From contig NC_090791.1 in NCBI RefSeq assembly GCF_040054535.1, forward strand, positions 17,931,327 through 17,995,326: DNA of 64,000 nucleotides, written 5' to 3'. Position 1 is the first letter of the stretch; each line of letters begins with the position of its first letter. Both the position numbers and the translations under genes were made by a program. This DNA comes from Antennarius striatus. Its lineage: Eukaryota > Chordata > Actinopteri > Lophiiformes > Antennariidae. The notes under the pieces were generated by a model. It ran no database searches, was not told where the DNA came from, and saw nothing but the letters and a program-made list of their open reading frames with translations. Positions 32,501 to 44,056 of this stretch are shown piece by piece.

Positions 32501-34377
32501 AATGTTATACTAATCTCTAAGTTTCTGTGACACTGTGGTTTATTGTAAGATGTTAAGTATCCAGAAGCAAATACTGTAATGTCATATTTTTAATTGTTCA
32601 CGTTTGGGATGTCTAATGGGTTTAAATGTTAAATTAAGGTTAAAGCACTGAATGGTTTGAGGTATCAACTGATGAACTGTCACACAGCTCAGCTTGGAAG
32701 TCTATTGTGAAATTCAGCACCAAACCATTAAAGACTCCATTCTATTTGTCCTGGTTTCCATATTGTGAGTCTAACGTTATGGATCAGAGGCAGCTGACAG
32801 CTCAGATCCATCAGTGAAGCACAGCCATCTTTCCCCAGCATTTAATCCAATACAGAGAGACCCTCACAGAGTCATGACTTCTCTTATCACATATGTCTTC
32901 ATTTGCATCAGCTGGTGAGATGTATAAACTTTAAACTTGAGACAAATTGACTTTTCATGTCATTAGGAGTCAAATATCTAAATATCAATGACCTATTTGG
33001 TTCTCACGAATAAGAACGGATGAGATAGACTGCTTCAAATCAAAAATATCCCTTCTGACAATTCCATAGCGACTTTTATACCTGAGAGCAGCAGGACTCA
33101 GCTCAGGCCCCTCTAACTGGATTTGGGACTCTCTCTTGGGTCCATCTGCGTTGATTATTGCTCTGCTCTTGTTGATTTTGGGGCCTGGAGGTTTTGGAGA
33201 GTGCGGTAATCTAATCGCCCGTGTGGGCGCAAGGTTTGAGGAGCAGGAGGAGGAGAGCTCCGAGCTTAAGTATGAGCGGGAAACTCATAAAATTCACGAT
33301 GGGGACTTGCATAAACCAATGTGAAAGGAAAGAGGCATCCATGACAAAACCCAGCTTAGCTATGATTACAGTTTTACAGACCAAAATAAGTTTGGGGAAG
33401 GGTTGGTTTAATATATAGGAAGGATGAGTCAGAAGACCTCGTGGCTTCATGACAACCCGCCATAATTTTTAATTCATCCTCAGGGACTGTAAAAGGTTGT
33501 TGTAGGACATGTTTTTAATTTTAGCAGTATTATGTAACATGCATGTCTTGAGTATGAGGAGATTTTGACAATGAGTCAAACTGATCTGAGATCAGATTGT
33601 AGCTAAAACTTCTGATTCAGTTTGGTGTCAAATCTGAATGGAAAGGCTATTGACATGATCTTATTGTGTGCAGATGTTTTATTGTTAATGTTCAACATGC
33701 GTGAAACATAATGGAAGAAAATAGTTACTCTCTATTCTAGTTAGTCTATTAGCTTAACTGTCTTTGTCTCGTGTGACCAAACTAAATGCTGTTACCACCG
33801 TCTTTCTTTAGTCCAAAGGTACAATAGTCTGAAAAGAGTCCTGAAGAGTCCTGCATTCCCTCTGACACTCATACCGACTGACAGATTGGAGCGATCAATT
33901 CACCTCAGCTGCACGTTTTGTTTTTTTTAATTACAAAAAAACCCAAACAGTTTTGATACACTGATAAAAATTTTACTCTTACAGAAGTGGATAAACACTG
34001 GAAGGAATGCCTTATAGACATTATAGTCAGGAATCCTGGAAGTCTAACCGGGAGCCAGAGTCATGACCTGCTCAACCTCCTGATCTCCTCACAGACAGAT
34101 TGACATTTGAGATGTGGGGTTTAAAATCTGGATGATGACAACACATTTGTTAAATCTGTAGTTCATGTACTGTACGTGTGTGTCCACACCTCTGCCTGGT
34201 GATCAGGTTGATGTAGTGTCTCAGGGCAGTATAGTACTTGGCCAGCTCCTCAGGTGGGGCGTCATCACCGGGGTTCTCAGGTTTGGGGGGGTAAGCATCT
34301 GCCAGTGATCCCAGACACACCAGCACACACAGTACCACGGCTACCAGCACCGTCCACGGCTTCAGTATCACGGCCAT
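29540..34377 (-). CDS. pyya: peptide YY precursor (PYYa), three coding exons
   Basis: Secreted peptide hormone of the NPY family, made in gut endocrine cells and brain and acting on Y receptors in appetite and gut control. Minus-strand coding exons: 34377-34190 (ATG is the first base after the acceptor AG), 29732-29652 and 29564-29540. Phases agree; 294 nt = 97 aa. Layout: signal peptide residues 1-28 (ending GSLADA), mature peptide 29-64 starting [20 protein letters not shown] and ending in LITRQRY, amidation and cleavage site GKR at 65-67, then a 30-residue C-flanking peptide ([14 protein letters not shown]...RFDDSYMW). The Tyr codon at the mature C-terminus lies just after the exon junction, as in other NPY-family genes. 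PENPG and [22 protein letters not shown]-type residues match PYYa rather than PYYb. Intron 2 is about 4.5 kb and carries a Rex3 fragment. Confidence 0.97.
29925..30710 (+). mobile_element. Rex3 retrotransposon fragment, broken
   Basis: Plus-strand reverse transcriptase remains inside pyya intron 2, on the strand opposite to pyya. CAGGGCTGCCCTCTATGACCG matches the segment used as the standard Rex3 marker. [16 protein letters not shown] (30130-30175) is the active site and [34 protein letters not shown] follows (from about 30460). An in-frame stop after RQGCPL and about 95 bp of foreign sequence at about 30346-30441 break the ORF. The 3' end stops at RSLRDF without the usual tail. Confidence 0.85.
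31727..31775. repeat. (CATC)n microsatellite
   Basis: Imperfect CATC/TCCA run directly joined to the SINE remnant that follows, a common tail arrangement. Confidence 0.9.
31785..31891 (-). mobile_element. tRNA-derived SINE fragment
   Basis: Minus-strand head GGTGGCACAGCAGTGCAGTGGTTAGC (split A-box-like region), then a CTGTGTGGAGTTTATATGTTC body. Same family as the copy at 57953-58285 but strongly decayed. Confidence 0.7.
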
Positions 34378-34951
34378 CTGTGGAGGAGAAGTGAGGGCGG
34401 AGTAGAAAGGAAGTTTTAATACTCTGACAAAATAACCAAACGAGAAAGTGGTGGTGCCACAAGAACTGCTGAAGCCATTTATTCTTTGTTTTCTAATCAC
34501 AGGAATATTTAGTGCATCGTTATAAATAAGACAAAAGTCTTCAGGCTGTAAATTCATTTATTAACTCACCTGTATGAATTCTGCTTGGTTGGATGAAGTG
34601 AATGGACAATAATAACTATTATGACTGACTGGGTTCACTCTGCAAAGATATAAGAGAGCAGAGCTTCTAGATGTCTAAACACTAGACATCATGACCAAAC
34701 CGGAATAAAATATAAACATCATTAAGAATAAAAGAGAATCTCACAATACAGTAACTGGGTTCAGTGCAACAACAAATAAAACAAAAATGAAGAGCTGAAA
34801 AAAAAAACGCTTTCCAGTGAATATCATTTCTCTGACAGCTGTCGTGTAAAAACTATTTTCATTTAATAAAGTGTGATTGCTGACATATACAAGTGTAACA
34901 ACTATTCATTTTAGAATTATTTTCTTGTGTATGCACGGCACAGGTCCATGA

Positions 34952-34954
<3 letters not shown>

Positions 34955-35012
<58 letters not shown>

Positions 35013-35125
35013 GTGTGTATGTGCATGTGTGTGTGCGTGTGTAATATATATATACAGTATATATATATATATATATATATACATATACAGTATATTTATA
35101 TATTACACACGCACACACACATGCA

Positions 35126-35170
<45 letters not shown>

Positions 35171-35192
35171 TACACACGCACACACACATGCA

Positions 35193-35282
<90 letters not shown>
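34955..35282. repeat. compound (GT)n-(TA)n-(CA)n inverted repeat in pyya intron 1
   Basis: (GT)n from 34956, then GTATGTGCATGTGTGTGTGC, a TA-rich centre (35043-35105), then the reverse complement arm twice in tandem (35096-35160 and 35158-35282). About 40 bp of non-simple arm sequence pair with a single mismatch (TATGTG against TACGTG). Apparent ORFs here are repeat translations. Confidence 0.93.
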
Positions 35283-35283
<1 letters not shown>

Positions 35284-36276
35284 TATTTGCATCATCAACC
35301 TGCTACTTTCGGTGTTTTTTTCAATCTTGTTTTTATTGTCTTAATTCTATTTTAATGTTCTTATGTTAATCTTAATAGTCACAAGCAAATTTTTGTCATC
35401 TAGCACCAATAAAATAAATATTTAAATTGGTTCCCCTCATATTTTTCTTTCACACTTTTTGCTTGGTGTTGTGAGATTCAGTCTGTATCAGGACCATGTG
35501 CCTCGGGTCATTCGTGTGAGGTCACCAGATGCCATCGGGAGCCATTGGTGATCGGTTACAGATCACAATTAATTATCAGATAGTTTCAATCTCTCTGAAG
35601 CAAAATTGCTTATCATATAAACGTCATGCTTGAGCTGCATCCTAAAACAATGAAACTGAATAATTATATAGGATGTAAGACTCCCTATTCAAAAGAGAAT
35701 GGTAAATGAAAATTTTGAGTTTACTTGGTCTGTAAATTAATTTTCTTTAATTTTTCCGATTAAGACATTTCAAGCTAGATCAAATCATCTGTTGAATATC
35801 TCTGTAATTTAATGTTGAAATATAACAAAAACACGCCACAATCTTATGGCTGCAAAAAGTGCTTGCCATGAATGGATGAATGTGGATGAAAAGCGCGGGT
35901 GTTGTCCGTGGATGTGAACGCATCACCTTCTACAGGTGATCTGACTCAAGCCATCCCACAGAAGAAAAGTCCGTCTGCAGTAGCACACGAACCGAGGCAT
36001 TTTTTATGCATCAGTTTTAAATGCGCGCTGTGCCTCAACAGATTTCTGAACTAATAAAACATCTGCTCAAAAGAAGAAGAAAAAAAACTCAACAACGTTT
36101 TCAAGAAGTCGAAAAAAAAAGTGTTTGTTTTTTTTATTTTGCCTCTTGAGATATTCTGCAAATATCTAACATGCATTCAAGCCTACAATTTGCATAAAAC
36201 ATTTTATTTCTGATGGAATCAGGTGCGGATGTCCCACCCTGCGATGAATGAATAAACTTCAAGAAAAAACACTTAC

Positions 36277-36380
36277 TGTGAGAAGAGGTGAGAAATGTGA
36301 GACCCACGTGGTTTCTGATAGCAGCAGAGGTGTTTGTTTTCTTCTCTTCGGTTAGTTTTTGCTCTGCGTGTCGCTGCTCA
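36277..36380 (-). other. pyya: pyya non-coding exon 1 (5' UTR)
   Basis: Minus-strand sequence ending CTTCTCACA with a consensus GTAAGT donor (36276-36271). The upstream boundary is estimated 25-30 bp below the TATA box. It would splice to the acceptor CCTCCACAG immediately before the ATG at 34377. Contains a short ATG near its 5' end that would be out of use or a tiny uORF. Confidence 0.65.
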
Positions 36381-36405
36381 TGTCTTCAAAACTCCGACAG
36401 CGTTG

Positions 36406-36414
36406 ATTTATATA
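36406..36414 (-). promoter_or_regulatory. pyya: TATA box of pyya
   Basis: TATATAAAT on the minus strand, in a locally GC-rich promoter, about 30 bp upstream of the estimated start of exon 1. Confidence 0.75.
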
Positions 36415-36529
36415 GTTAAGAAGCGGCGGGAGAGGGCGGGGCTACGCCACGATGCGCGTGTTCGTGCGCGCGCGTGTTACGTGTGGGGTTGGGTGAACAG
36501 ACCGAGTGCGTCAGACGGTGACGATGATG

Positions 36530-36561
36530 ATGATGATGATGATGATCATCATCATCATCAT
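36530..36561. repeat. perfect 32-bp (ATG)n/(CAT)n palindrome upstream of pyya
   Basis: ATGATGATGATGATGA followed by its exact reverse complement, centred on GATC at 36544-36547. Begins about 116 bp upstream of the pyya TATA box. Confidence 0.9.
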
Positions 36562-36562
36562 G

Positions 36563-38455
36563 ATGGAGACGCTGCTGACGCGCCGGTCACGCAGTCAGGC
36601 TTGTGTTTGTGGTGGAGTGAAAAGATGACATTTCAGGCCGTGACACTCATCAGTGGAAAAACTCTTTACTTTGTTTTCATATACTCGGAGTGAAAAGCCC
36701 ACGCCCTAACTGGTTTCCAGCTGTCAGGGTCCTCAAACATACAGTACCTTAGCTATAGCTTGACCTATGACCTCCACTAAAGAAGACAGAATGTGAGCCA
36801 GAACGTGAGAATGTGAGCCAGGGTGACTCCATGTAATAGATATATGGAGAAATAGTGAAACCAATTTGAATGAAGAAGCTGGAGTTCCAGCCAGTGTCTC
36901 AGCCTCTGACCCTTTCAGTGGAGGCTTCGGATTCTGCGACTAGGTAGAACTCTGATCTGCTGCAGCAGCGAGATGGAAAAACTGAAACTCCTTTCACACA
37001 AATCATCAAAAGGTGGGACTGGTCCACTTCTCTTACGCTTTGATGATCAATATAGATGCTAGAAAGTCACAGTCATGCAGTCATTCCACAGAGAAAGGAG
37101 TTTGATAAATCTGCAAAGTTCAACCAGGAGACTGAAAAGCAGCCAATAACAGTTGACAGCTATCTCAAAGAAGAAAAAGAAAATCAACTAAAACACCTTC
37201 CAGCAGGAGAGACGCTGTGATTTGTGGTGATCTTGACAGTAACTTTATCACCAGGTTCTTAGGGAGCCAGGTTGGGTAGACTATTATACCACAACAATAT
37301 GCTGTAGATGTTTCACTGTATGAACCTGGACTTTGAAGATCAGCCACACTGCTCCATTGCTCAGGCAAAATCGAAGGAAGTCTATGATTAAATTGAACTA
37401 ATATTATTTTTTACATTATACCAAGTTTTTCAAATTTAACCCTTAGCTCTGATTTTTTTTTCTGTAGTCATATTGGATTTGTTGGGACAACATGTCACAG
37501 AAACACATGGTGGTGGCGGATACTGTCTGAGCAACAATACAAAATAATAATAAGTCAAAAGATATTAGATCTATGTTAGTCTGAAATAGATCATTGATGT
37601 ATGCACAGACTGACACCACAACCCTTTTAAAAACTGTTTACTTATCACATGATTGATTACCACAACATGAATGAGACAATCTGAACTCTCCCCCTTTTGC
37701 CATTTAAAAGAAGATTCTTTTGAATTCTTTTGAACATTCTTGTAGATTTTCTCTGGATTTCTCTCTAGATTTTTCCACCAAGGGGCTTTTAATTGGTTCG
37801 GTTTGTTGGTATGTTTGTTTTATAGTATTAATCAATAGTTATACATAAATTTTACACTAAAGATGGACCCTAACATATTCCAGAGATGGAACACATTTGG
37901 TGATAATCTACATCAAGATCAGGATTGCACCATCTAGTAAAATTTCAATTCATCCAATACTTTCTAATTCTTTGCTTGTTTATTTTCAGTTAACTTCTGA
38001 GAGCTAATAATCATATGTACACTGTGATAATGATAGAACTACACGCACTACTGTCAGCTTCAGTCTCTTAGTTTGGTTTTAATTGGTGGTATTTGGACAA
38101 CATCATGCACAAGGTGGCCAGCGAAGACAATCCATTAACTTACATCTGTATACAGTTTCATTCTTGAAATTCAGCGTTGAACTAGCTGTTCTCATGTATC
38201 ATTTCAGTGTTGGATCATGTTCCACTTATAAGTAATGAACAGTCTCCTGCAGCGAAGGCTGGTTCAGTTAGTTAGCATAGTCTTATATCAGGATACTGTT
38301 GGTAAAAGAAGGATCGCATAACTGCATAATAAATCTAGTAGGAGGGGCAATGCAATATCACAGCAGTGGAGAAAAAAGCAATCACATATTAGTGTCCATC
38401 ACAAATCAAGTAATGTAATCTTATAAATGTAATTATTTGGCTGGATTACAAAACA
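36563..38455. other. intergenic, no gene seen
   Basis: About 1.9 kb upstream of pyya with no ORF, repeat family or RNA gene that I recognise. Upstream pyya regulatory DNA could lie here. Confidence 0.4.
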
Positions 38456-38457
38456 GA

Positions 38458-39114
38458 TTTGATTCTTCTTTTCCTTTCGGCTTTTCCTTTCAGGGGTTGC
38501 CACAGCGAATCAGCTGCCTCCATCTAACCCTGTCTTCTGCATCCTCTTCTCTCACACCAACTACCTTCATGTCCTCCTTCACTACATCCATAAACCTCCT
38601 CTTTGGTCTTCCTCTAGGCCTCCTGCCTGGCAGTTCAAAACTCAGCATCCTTCTACCAATATATTCACTATCTCTCCTCTGGACATGTCCAAACCATCTC
38701 AGTCTGGCCTCTCTGACTTTATCTCCAAAACCTCTAACATGTGCTGTCCCTCTGATGTACTCATTCCTGATCCTATCCTTCCTGGTCACTCCCAGAGAGA
38801 ACCTCAGCATCTTCATCTCTGCTACCTCCAGCTCTGTCTCCTGTCTTTTCCTCAGTGACACTGTCTCTAGACCAAACAACATCGCTGGTCTCACCACAGT
38901 TTTGTACACCTTTCCTTTCATTTTATCTGAAACTCTTCTATCACACATCACACCTGACACTTTTCTCCACTCGTTCCATCCAACCTGGACACGCTTCTTC
39001 ACCTCTTTTCCACACTCTCCATTGCTCTGGACTGTTGACCCTAAGTACTTAAAATCCTCCACCTTCTTGATCTCTTCTCCCTGTAACCTCACTCTTCTAA
39101 GATCTTGTTGAACA
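38458..39114 (-). mobile_element. RTE-type LINE copy B, 5'-truncated with an internal deletion of about 700 bp
   Basis: Minus-strand reading from 39092 to 38490 gives the C-terminal 200 residues of the LINE protein without a stop (MRLQGEEIKKVEDFKYLGST to LIRCGNP), ending in the shared 3' end. Upstream, TTGTTCAACAAGATCTTAG (39114-39096) matches 24349-24367 of the full element and is joined directly to the position equivalent to 25071. About 700 bp, including the FADD active site, is therefore missing. Confidence 0.9.
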
Positions 39115-39439
39115 AAACAAAACAGATATTATTGGAAATAAAAAATAAATTAAAAAAGATGGTTGGCTCTCGCGATGGGTAAACCATGTTGTTAGTATGT
39201 TCTGACATGTATCAGTTATGCTCTTTAGAAAGTGCATTTTGAACTTACAAGATCAAAACATGCATCTTTCTGGAAAAAAAGGCTGACCTGTAAAACCTGT
39301 GTTACAGTCGGTACTCATTCTAGTACATTACTGTATACTATTTAACATGCCAGGAACAGATTTAGGGGCCCCAGTCGTAGTAAAGCATCCTGCTGCCCTC
39401 CATGCAAGTGTAAGTATGACATTCTTTCCAACTCATTTG

Positions 39440-39550
39440 CATTAAGGGCAGCTTCATGAACTTCAGAACCGAAGAAGTCTCTTGGATGAGAGACGAAACG
39501 TCTTCAAGAACTTTCTTAACGTCCAGTGGATTGACTTAAACAGCTTTGGA
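39440..39550. repeat. fragment of a widespread teleost repeat
   Basis: GAACCGAAGAAGTCTCTTGG and GAGACGAAACGTCTTCAAGAA are familiar from many fish genomes, next to retroelement coding sequence. The parent family is not certain; Penelope-like is possible. Confidence 0.35.
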
Positions 39551-39814
39551 TTTCAACATATGGTATCTTTTAGGTTTTTGTCCGTTGGACTTAAACCACA
39601 ATACAGATGGCTCTGAAACTATGTAGGGAGAAAATAATCCAAAAGAAGGGACCGCTCAGTATATCTGGATAAAAAGGAAGAGCCATAGCTTTTGCTGCAA
39701 AAGATTTACCAGATGTGGAAACAAGCGATGCAACAGGTCAATTCAAGTGGTAGAAACGTGTCAGAGATGAGCTCTCAACCGTAATGAATCCTCTAGCCAA
39801 ACACAGAAGCACAT

Positions 39815-39833
39815 TTGTGTGTATGTGTGTGTG

Positions 39834-39873
<40 letters not shown>
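39815..39873. repeat. (GT)n microsatellite
   Basis: About 55 bp of GT with GC interruptions. A second short GT run is at 40012-40028. Confidence 0.93.
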
Positions 39874-39877
<4 letters not shown>

Positions 39878-40751
39878 TGTGAGTGTCCTCTTGGCAGGGA
39901 ATGTTGGTGTGTTTGAAAAAACCAGCACACCATAGTTCCTTCCACAAATACTTTTACCTGAGATAATGCTTTAGCGATAGGGCAATTGCTAATGGTGTTC
40001 ATGTGCGTATGTGTGTGTGTGTGTGTGTTGACTCATCAGACAATATTTCTGCTGCCAGTGACCCTTTTTGCGTGGATCCAGCTGGATGTATGAAAGAGAT
40101 TTGATATCAGTGGCAGTTAAGAGAGAAGAATCCAATGACAAGGGAATGAAACTCAAATGAACTGGAAAATAGTGAGGAGATGAGAACAGAGACAGATCCA
40201 CCCCAAACAGAGGATGTGGAAAAGCCCACTGTGTGACCAGTGTAATGTAGAGGCAAATGAACTGCTGATCAAACTGGAATGACCTTCATGACCTGTCATA
40301 ATGTAGTATTGATTGACACACTAAAATTGAATGGGCTAAATGTAGCTATTGGCTATCAAGAGCTAAGTTCTACGTTAAATCTTTTAAGCTCATTTATGCT
40401 CACTGTTGAAAATAGATATATGAACAAAAAGAGTATTCTGTTTTGTTTTATATGTATTATGAAAGCTGACTGATGCAGACTTAACGCTGTAGTACATCCT
40501 TTTTCTGTGTATTATCCTTGAGGAACAGCTGTTTTTATTTTTGAGGAACAAGTGCATATTATTACATTCTCCTGTTTGTCACCATTTTTGTTTGTTGTTA
40601 GCTCTTCAGCATCTTCTTGTGTTTGCATAAATTTAAAGGACACCTGGATGTGTGTGGGCATTGACAGATACAGCTCATCTATTTAAAAAAGACAGTGTAT
40701 ACTGTATGTTTTTGGTCCAACCACAGGTCCCATCACTTTGCTTTAGTAAAA

Positions 40752-40990
40752 GCAGCAGTAGTAGTAGTAGTAATAGTAGTAATAGTAGTAGTAATAATAG
40801 TAGTAGTAATAATAATAGTAGTAATAGTAATAGTAGAAGTAGTAGTAAAAGTAGTAGTAGTAGTAATAGTAGTCGTGCAACTAGTAGTAATAGTGGTAGT
40901 AGTAGTACTATTTGTAGTAATATTAGTAGTAGTAGTAATAGTAGTAGTAGAACTAATACTATTACTTCTATTATTACCAATAATAAGTAG
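40752..40990. repeat. imperfect (TAG)n/(TAA)n trinucleotide repeat
   Basis: About 240 bp of TAG, TAA and GTA-phase triplets with scattered substitutions. The long Ser-rich, Val-rich and Leu-rich readings in different frames are repeat translations, not genes. Confidence 0.95.
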
Positions 40991-40999
40991 TAGTAAACT

Positions 41000-42050
41000 G
41001 CTGATGACTCACAATCCTGTGCTCAAGATCTACCTGCTTGGGTCGCCACATCGATCCAGTTATGAAGATCAACCTTTTTGGTCGGGTGAAACGACCATCA
41101 GAAGCTTCAGATTACTCGTCTGTGATGCAGACAATTGGCAAGTTCTTCCATCGAATCACGTCTTTGTTTTGTACCTGGCTGCGTCAGACAGAGGAGGGGT
41201 GAGTACAAATTCAGTAATACAACTTATTTAATATTATACATTAATATTTAACTTTGTGAAACCACTTGTTTAATCTCATTTAATCACTAACATGTCTATT
41301 TTAAAAAAAAATTGATTTCCACAGGAGTAACTAAACAATATCAATGAGTGTACTTCAAAAAAAGAATAAAAGATCCTCAAAAGTCATTTACCATTAGAAT
41401 TATTCTTCTGCCTGTCTCTTTCTCCCCACGTGTCTTCCCTCCGCTCTAAATTGTGTATTTCTTATTTTTTTAATTAGTGTTTCATCTCATTAATATTATT
41501 TTTTCCACTTTCAAAATCTATGTATTTTTTACCATCTCAACCAGTGTGATCTCATCTGCAACATCTGTTTGTCACCACATCAGTGTTTTCTGGGGCAATA
41601 AGGATTCATTTCTTAGTTGAACTGAAGGTTATTTAAAGACCAATCACCTCTGAGATTCTTCAAATATTTGGCTATTAATCTGCATACACATATTTTATCA
41701 TGTAAGATATTCCATCTCTACAAATTTAGCTGGTGATATGAATCTGTAGAGTAAAAATATACACAAAACAAATCTGTGTGAAGGAGAAGCAGACCAGATC
41801 TAAAATGGAACGATAACTGACTTTTTTTCTTGATCCAAATCCAATGAACCAAACTGCAGGTGTGGAAACAAGTGAAACAAGTGTTCGTGGGACCATGACC
41901 CTCATGAGGGTGTGTTTTCTCACAGCAGAGGGTGAGGAAGAGTGTGGTCTTTAGTGGGTCTGGTTGCAGATTCAATGTGACAGCTTTCTTCATCTCTCTT
42001 TCATTGCCCTGGGCTGTCTGTTTGCATTCTGGTTATGAGGTTAGCCCCCA
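41000..42050. other. intergenic, no gene seen
   Basis: A moderately GC-balanced block at 41035-41210 stands out slightly from its AT-rich surroundings, but no frame resembles a protein I know. Confidence 0.4.
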
Positions 42051-42052
42051 GG

Positions 42053-42211
<159 letters not shown>

Positions 42212-42929
42212 CAAGAACATAGCCCTGTCATTAACATGATCTAATCAGAAACCTGTAATGCTGCTTGATGAAGAAACAAATACACTGTAATAGATTTACA
42301 TTACAGATTTATTTTTACTATCTTTTAATTCTAAATTAATTTAACCCATTTTAAAAGCTTCAAAGGCACGAGTGAAGTAGCTTTTCTAGTCCTATGGATG
42401 ATTGTGTAGTCCTGTTTTCTGGGTTTTGTACATCCATCTTCTCCACCCTGATACGATTTAGGCGTATGGAGTGTAGCTTGTGAGTGCTGGAAATTCAAAT
42501 TTGAACTGTCATCATGTCCCTGTTTTAACATGCTTTAAAAGTTAAGATAAGAGTTCGGGAAAAGGTGACACAGATAGAAGGTGGTTTAATATCAGTATGG
42601 GGAGGGTTCATAAATGTTTAAATTACTGTAAACAGTAAGATAAATAGATTGTTATCGCGAGGGTGCACCGAGGGTGCACTGTGTGTATACAATTAAAAAA
42701 CTCAAATATATGAGTTTTTGATTGTGAATAAACTTATGGTTTAATAAATTAATAAAAACAAAAAAAAGCAACCAAATTATTTAGTTACTCCAGGCCCACG
42801 GAAACCAATGAAGCCTCACGGTCCGGGATTTTAGCCTCTTCCTGTTTTATTTTATCAGCCTTGAGTTATATTAGTTCTCTTATCTATGTGCTGACCTTAT
42901 TTCACCTGTTTTTAATTGGCCTCTTTGTA

Positions 42930-43010
42930 CAGGTAGTCCTCAACCTACAAACACAATTAGTTCCTAGAGGTTGTTCATAAGTTGAATTGTTCATAAGTTA
43001 TTATTCATTA
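42930..43010. repeat. possible dispersed repeat with internal GTTCATAAGTT motif
   Basis: GTAGTCCTCAACCTACAAAC followed by two copies of GTTCATAAGTT resembles a short dispersed repeat found in several vertebrates. Family not recognised with certainty. Confidence 0.35.
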
Positions 43011-43439
43011 AACTCCAATCTATAATCACCATTTGAGGTAATTTAAATGTCTGTACTACTCTAAATACTAAAGTACTATTCCTTAAGACTTACCAGAAAA
43101 CATTACAGGACATAAAAACAACACGTAATAAAATGAAATAATATAGTACCATAATGTAACTTTAACACTTCATGGTCATCAAAAGTCTGACATGCCCCTT
43201 TATGTTTGATTACTCTGTTTTATTTTCAATAAGTTTCTCAGTTAACTCGACCCATAGTTAACATCTAATAGCAAAACATTCAGAGTTCAGTCGGTTAATG
43301 CTTCTAGACAGAAACCTAACTGGAAAACATTGGTGCCTACATCATTTAGTTCCTACAGTCAGATAACCCTGTCAATAATTAATAAATATGAAATAACAGG
43401 CAGGTTATAACAGAGTTTTCTTGCAGGTAGTATATAGTC

Positions 43440-43707
43440 TATAATGCTATTACTATCTATCCCCAGTATATTTCTTTTCCCACCAAACCAGTAAAGGCAG
43501 ATAACCGCCCTCCAGAGTCTGGGTCCTGTCCAGAGTTTCTTCCTCAATGAGGGAGTTTTTCCCTGCCACTGTTAGTTATGCTTGCTCTGGAGGGATCTGT
43601 TGGGTTTCTCTGTCTATTAAAGCGCTTTGAAATGTCTGATGATGTGATATAAACTGTAATAGATATTGCTATATACTGTATATAAAGGTTAATTGATGGA
43701 TTGATTG
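43440..43707 (+). mobile_element. L2-like LINE 3' end, second copy
   Basis: Same blocks as 6905-7172: ACCGCCCTCCAGAGTCTGGG, GTTTCTTCCTCAATGAGGGA, GCGCTTTGAAATGTCTGATG, and a GATT-type end at 43693-43707. More decayed near its 3' end. Confidence 0.65.
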
Positions 43708-43739
43708 CTGCTCTAAGTTTCAGCCGTTCACGTTTGCTA

Positions 43740-44056
43740 TTGAGACAGCAGATGTCAATGACGAATACCTTGACGAAATTGAAATTCAGCTGAGCAGGGT
43801 TGAACAGCAACTCTTCAGAACAACAACTTTTTGGAAAAGTACACAGTTATTGCGAAGATCCCATTCTTCCATTATACCATTTATACCATTTGTTACAACA
43901 CATCTTTGTGTGCAATCCTGTTTGAGGATGCTGGACATAAACACAAAGAAAAGAAACAGACTTTGCAGTGAAAATGACATGAGAGTAGCACTTCCCAAGG
44001 TGAAGCCACTCATATCTGAATTGGTCTCTCAAGGGCAACAGCAGAAGTCACACTGA
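43740..44056 (+). pseudogene. hAT (ZBED-type) transposase C-terminal fragment
   Basis: The frame ending in TGA at 44056 reads IPFVTTHLCVQSCLRMLDINTK, then RNRLCSENDMRVALPKVKPL and QQQKSH at the end. This matches the dimerisation end of hAT transposases of the ZBED5/FAM200 type (PFATTYLCE..F..L..IK.K.RNRL...DLRVAL). Only the last 80-100 residues remain, with weak similarity upstream (LFRTTTFW). It starts just after the L2-like tail. Too short to encode a transposase. Confidence 0.65.

Larger units (their letters stand above)
30711..34189. other. rest of pyya intron 2
   Basis: Contains the (TCCA)n and SINE remnant at 31727-31891. Otherwise AT-rich DNA with no exon or RNA gene that I recognise. 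Confidence 0.5.

Noticed and set aside
33136-33324. 62-aa ORF with a hydrophobic, signal-like start ([15 protein letters not shown])
   Set aside because: Lies within pyya intron 2, has no recognised family, no promoter and no supporting exon structure; the hydrophobic start alone is weak evidence.
34955-35282. Possible CRISPR-like or other ordered repeat array
   Set aside because: The repetition is microsatellite-based with a duplicated arm; there are no unique spacers, and this is a vertebrate genome.
41035-41215. Possible exon, suggested by more balanced composition and a GTGAGT-like donor at its right end
   Set aside because: No frame resembles a known protein and no matching acceptor or neighbouring exon was found.
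40652-41231. Poly-Ser, poly-Leu and poly-Val ORFs over the TAG/TAA repeat
   Set aside because: All three long readings come from the trinucleotide repeat and have no conserved domain or splice context.
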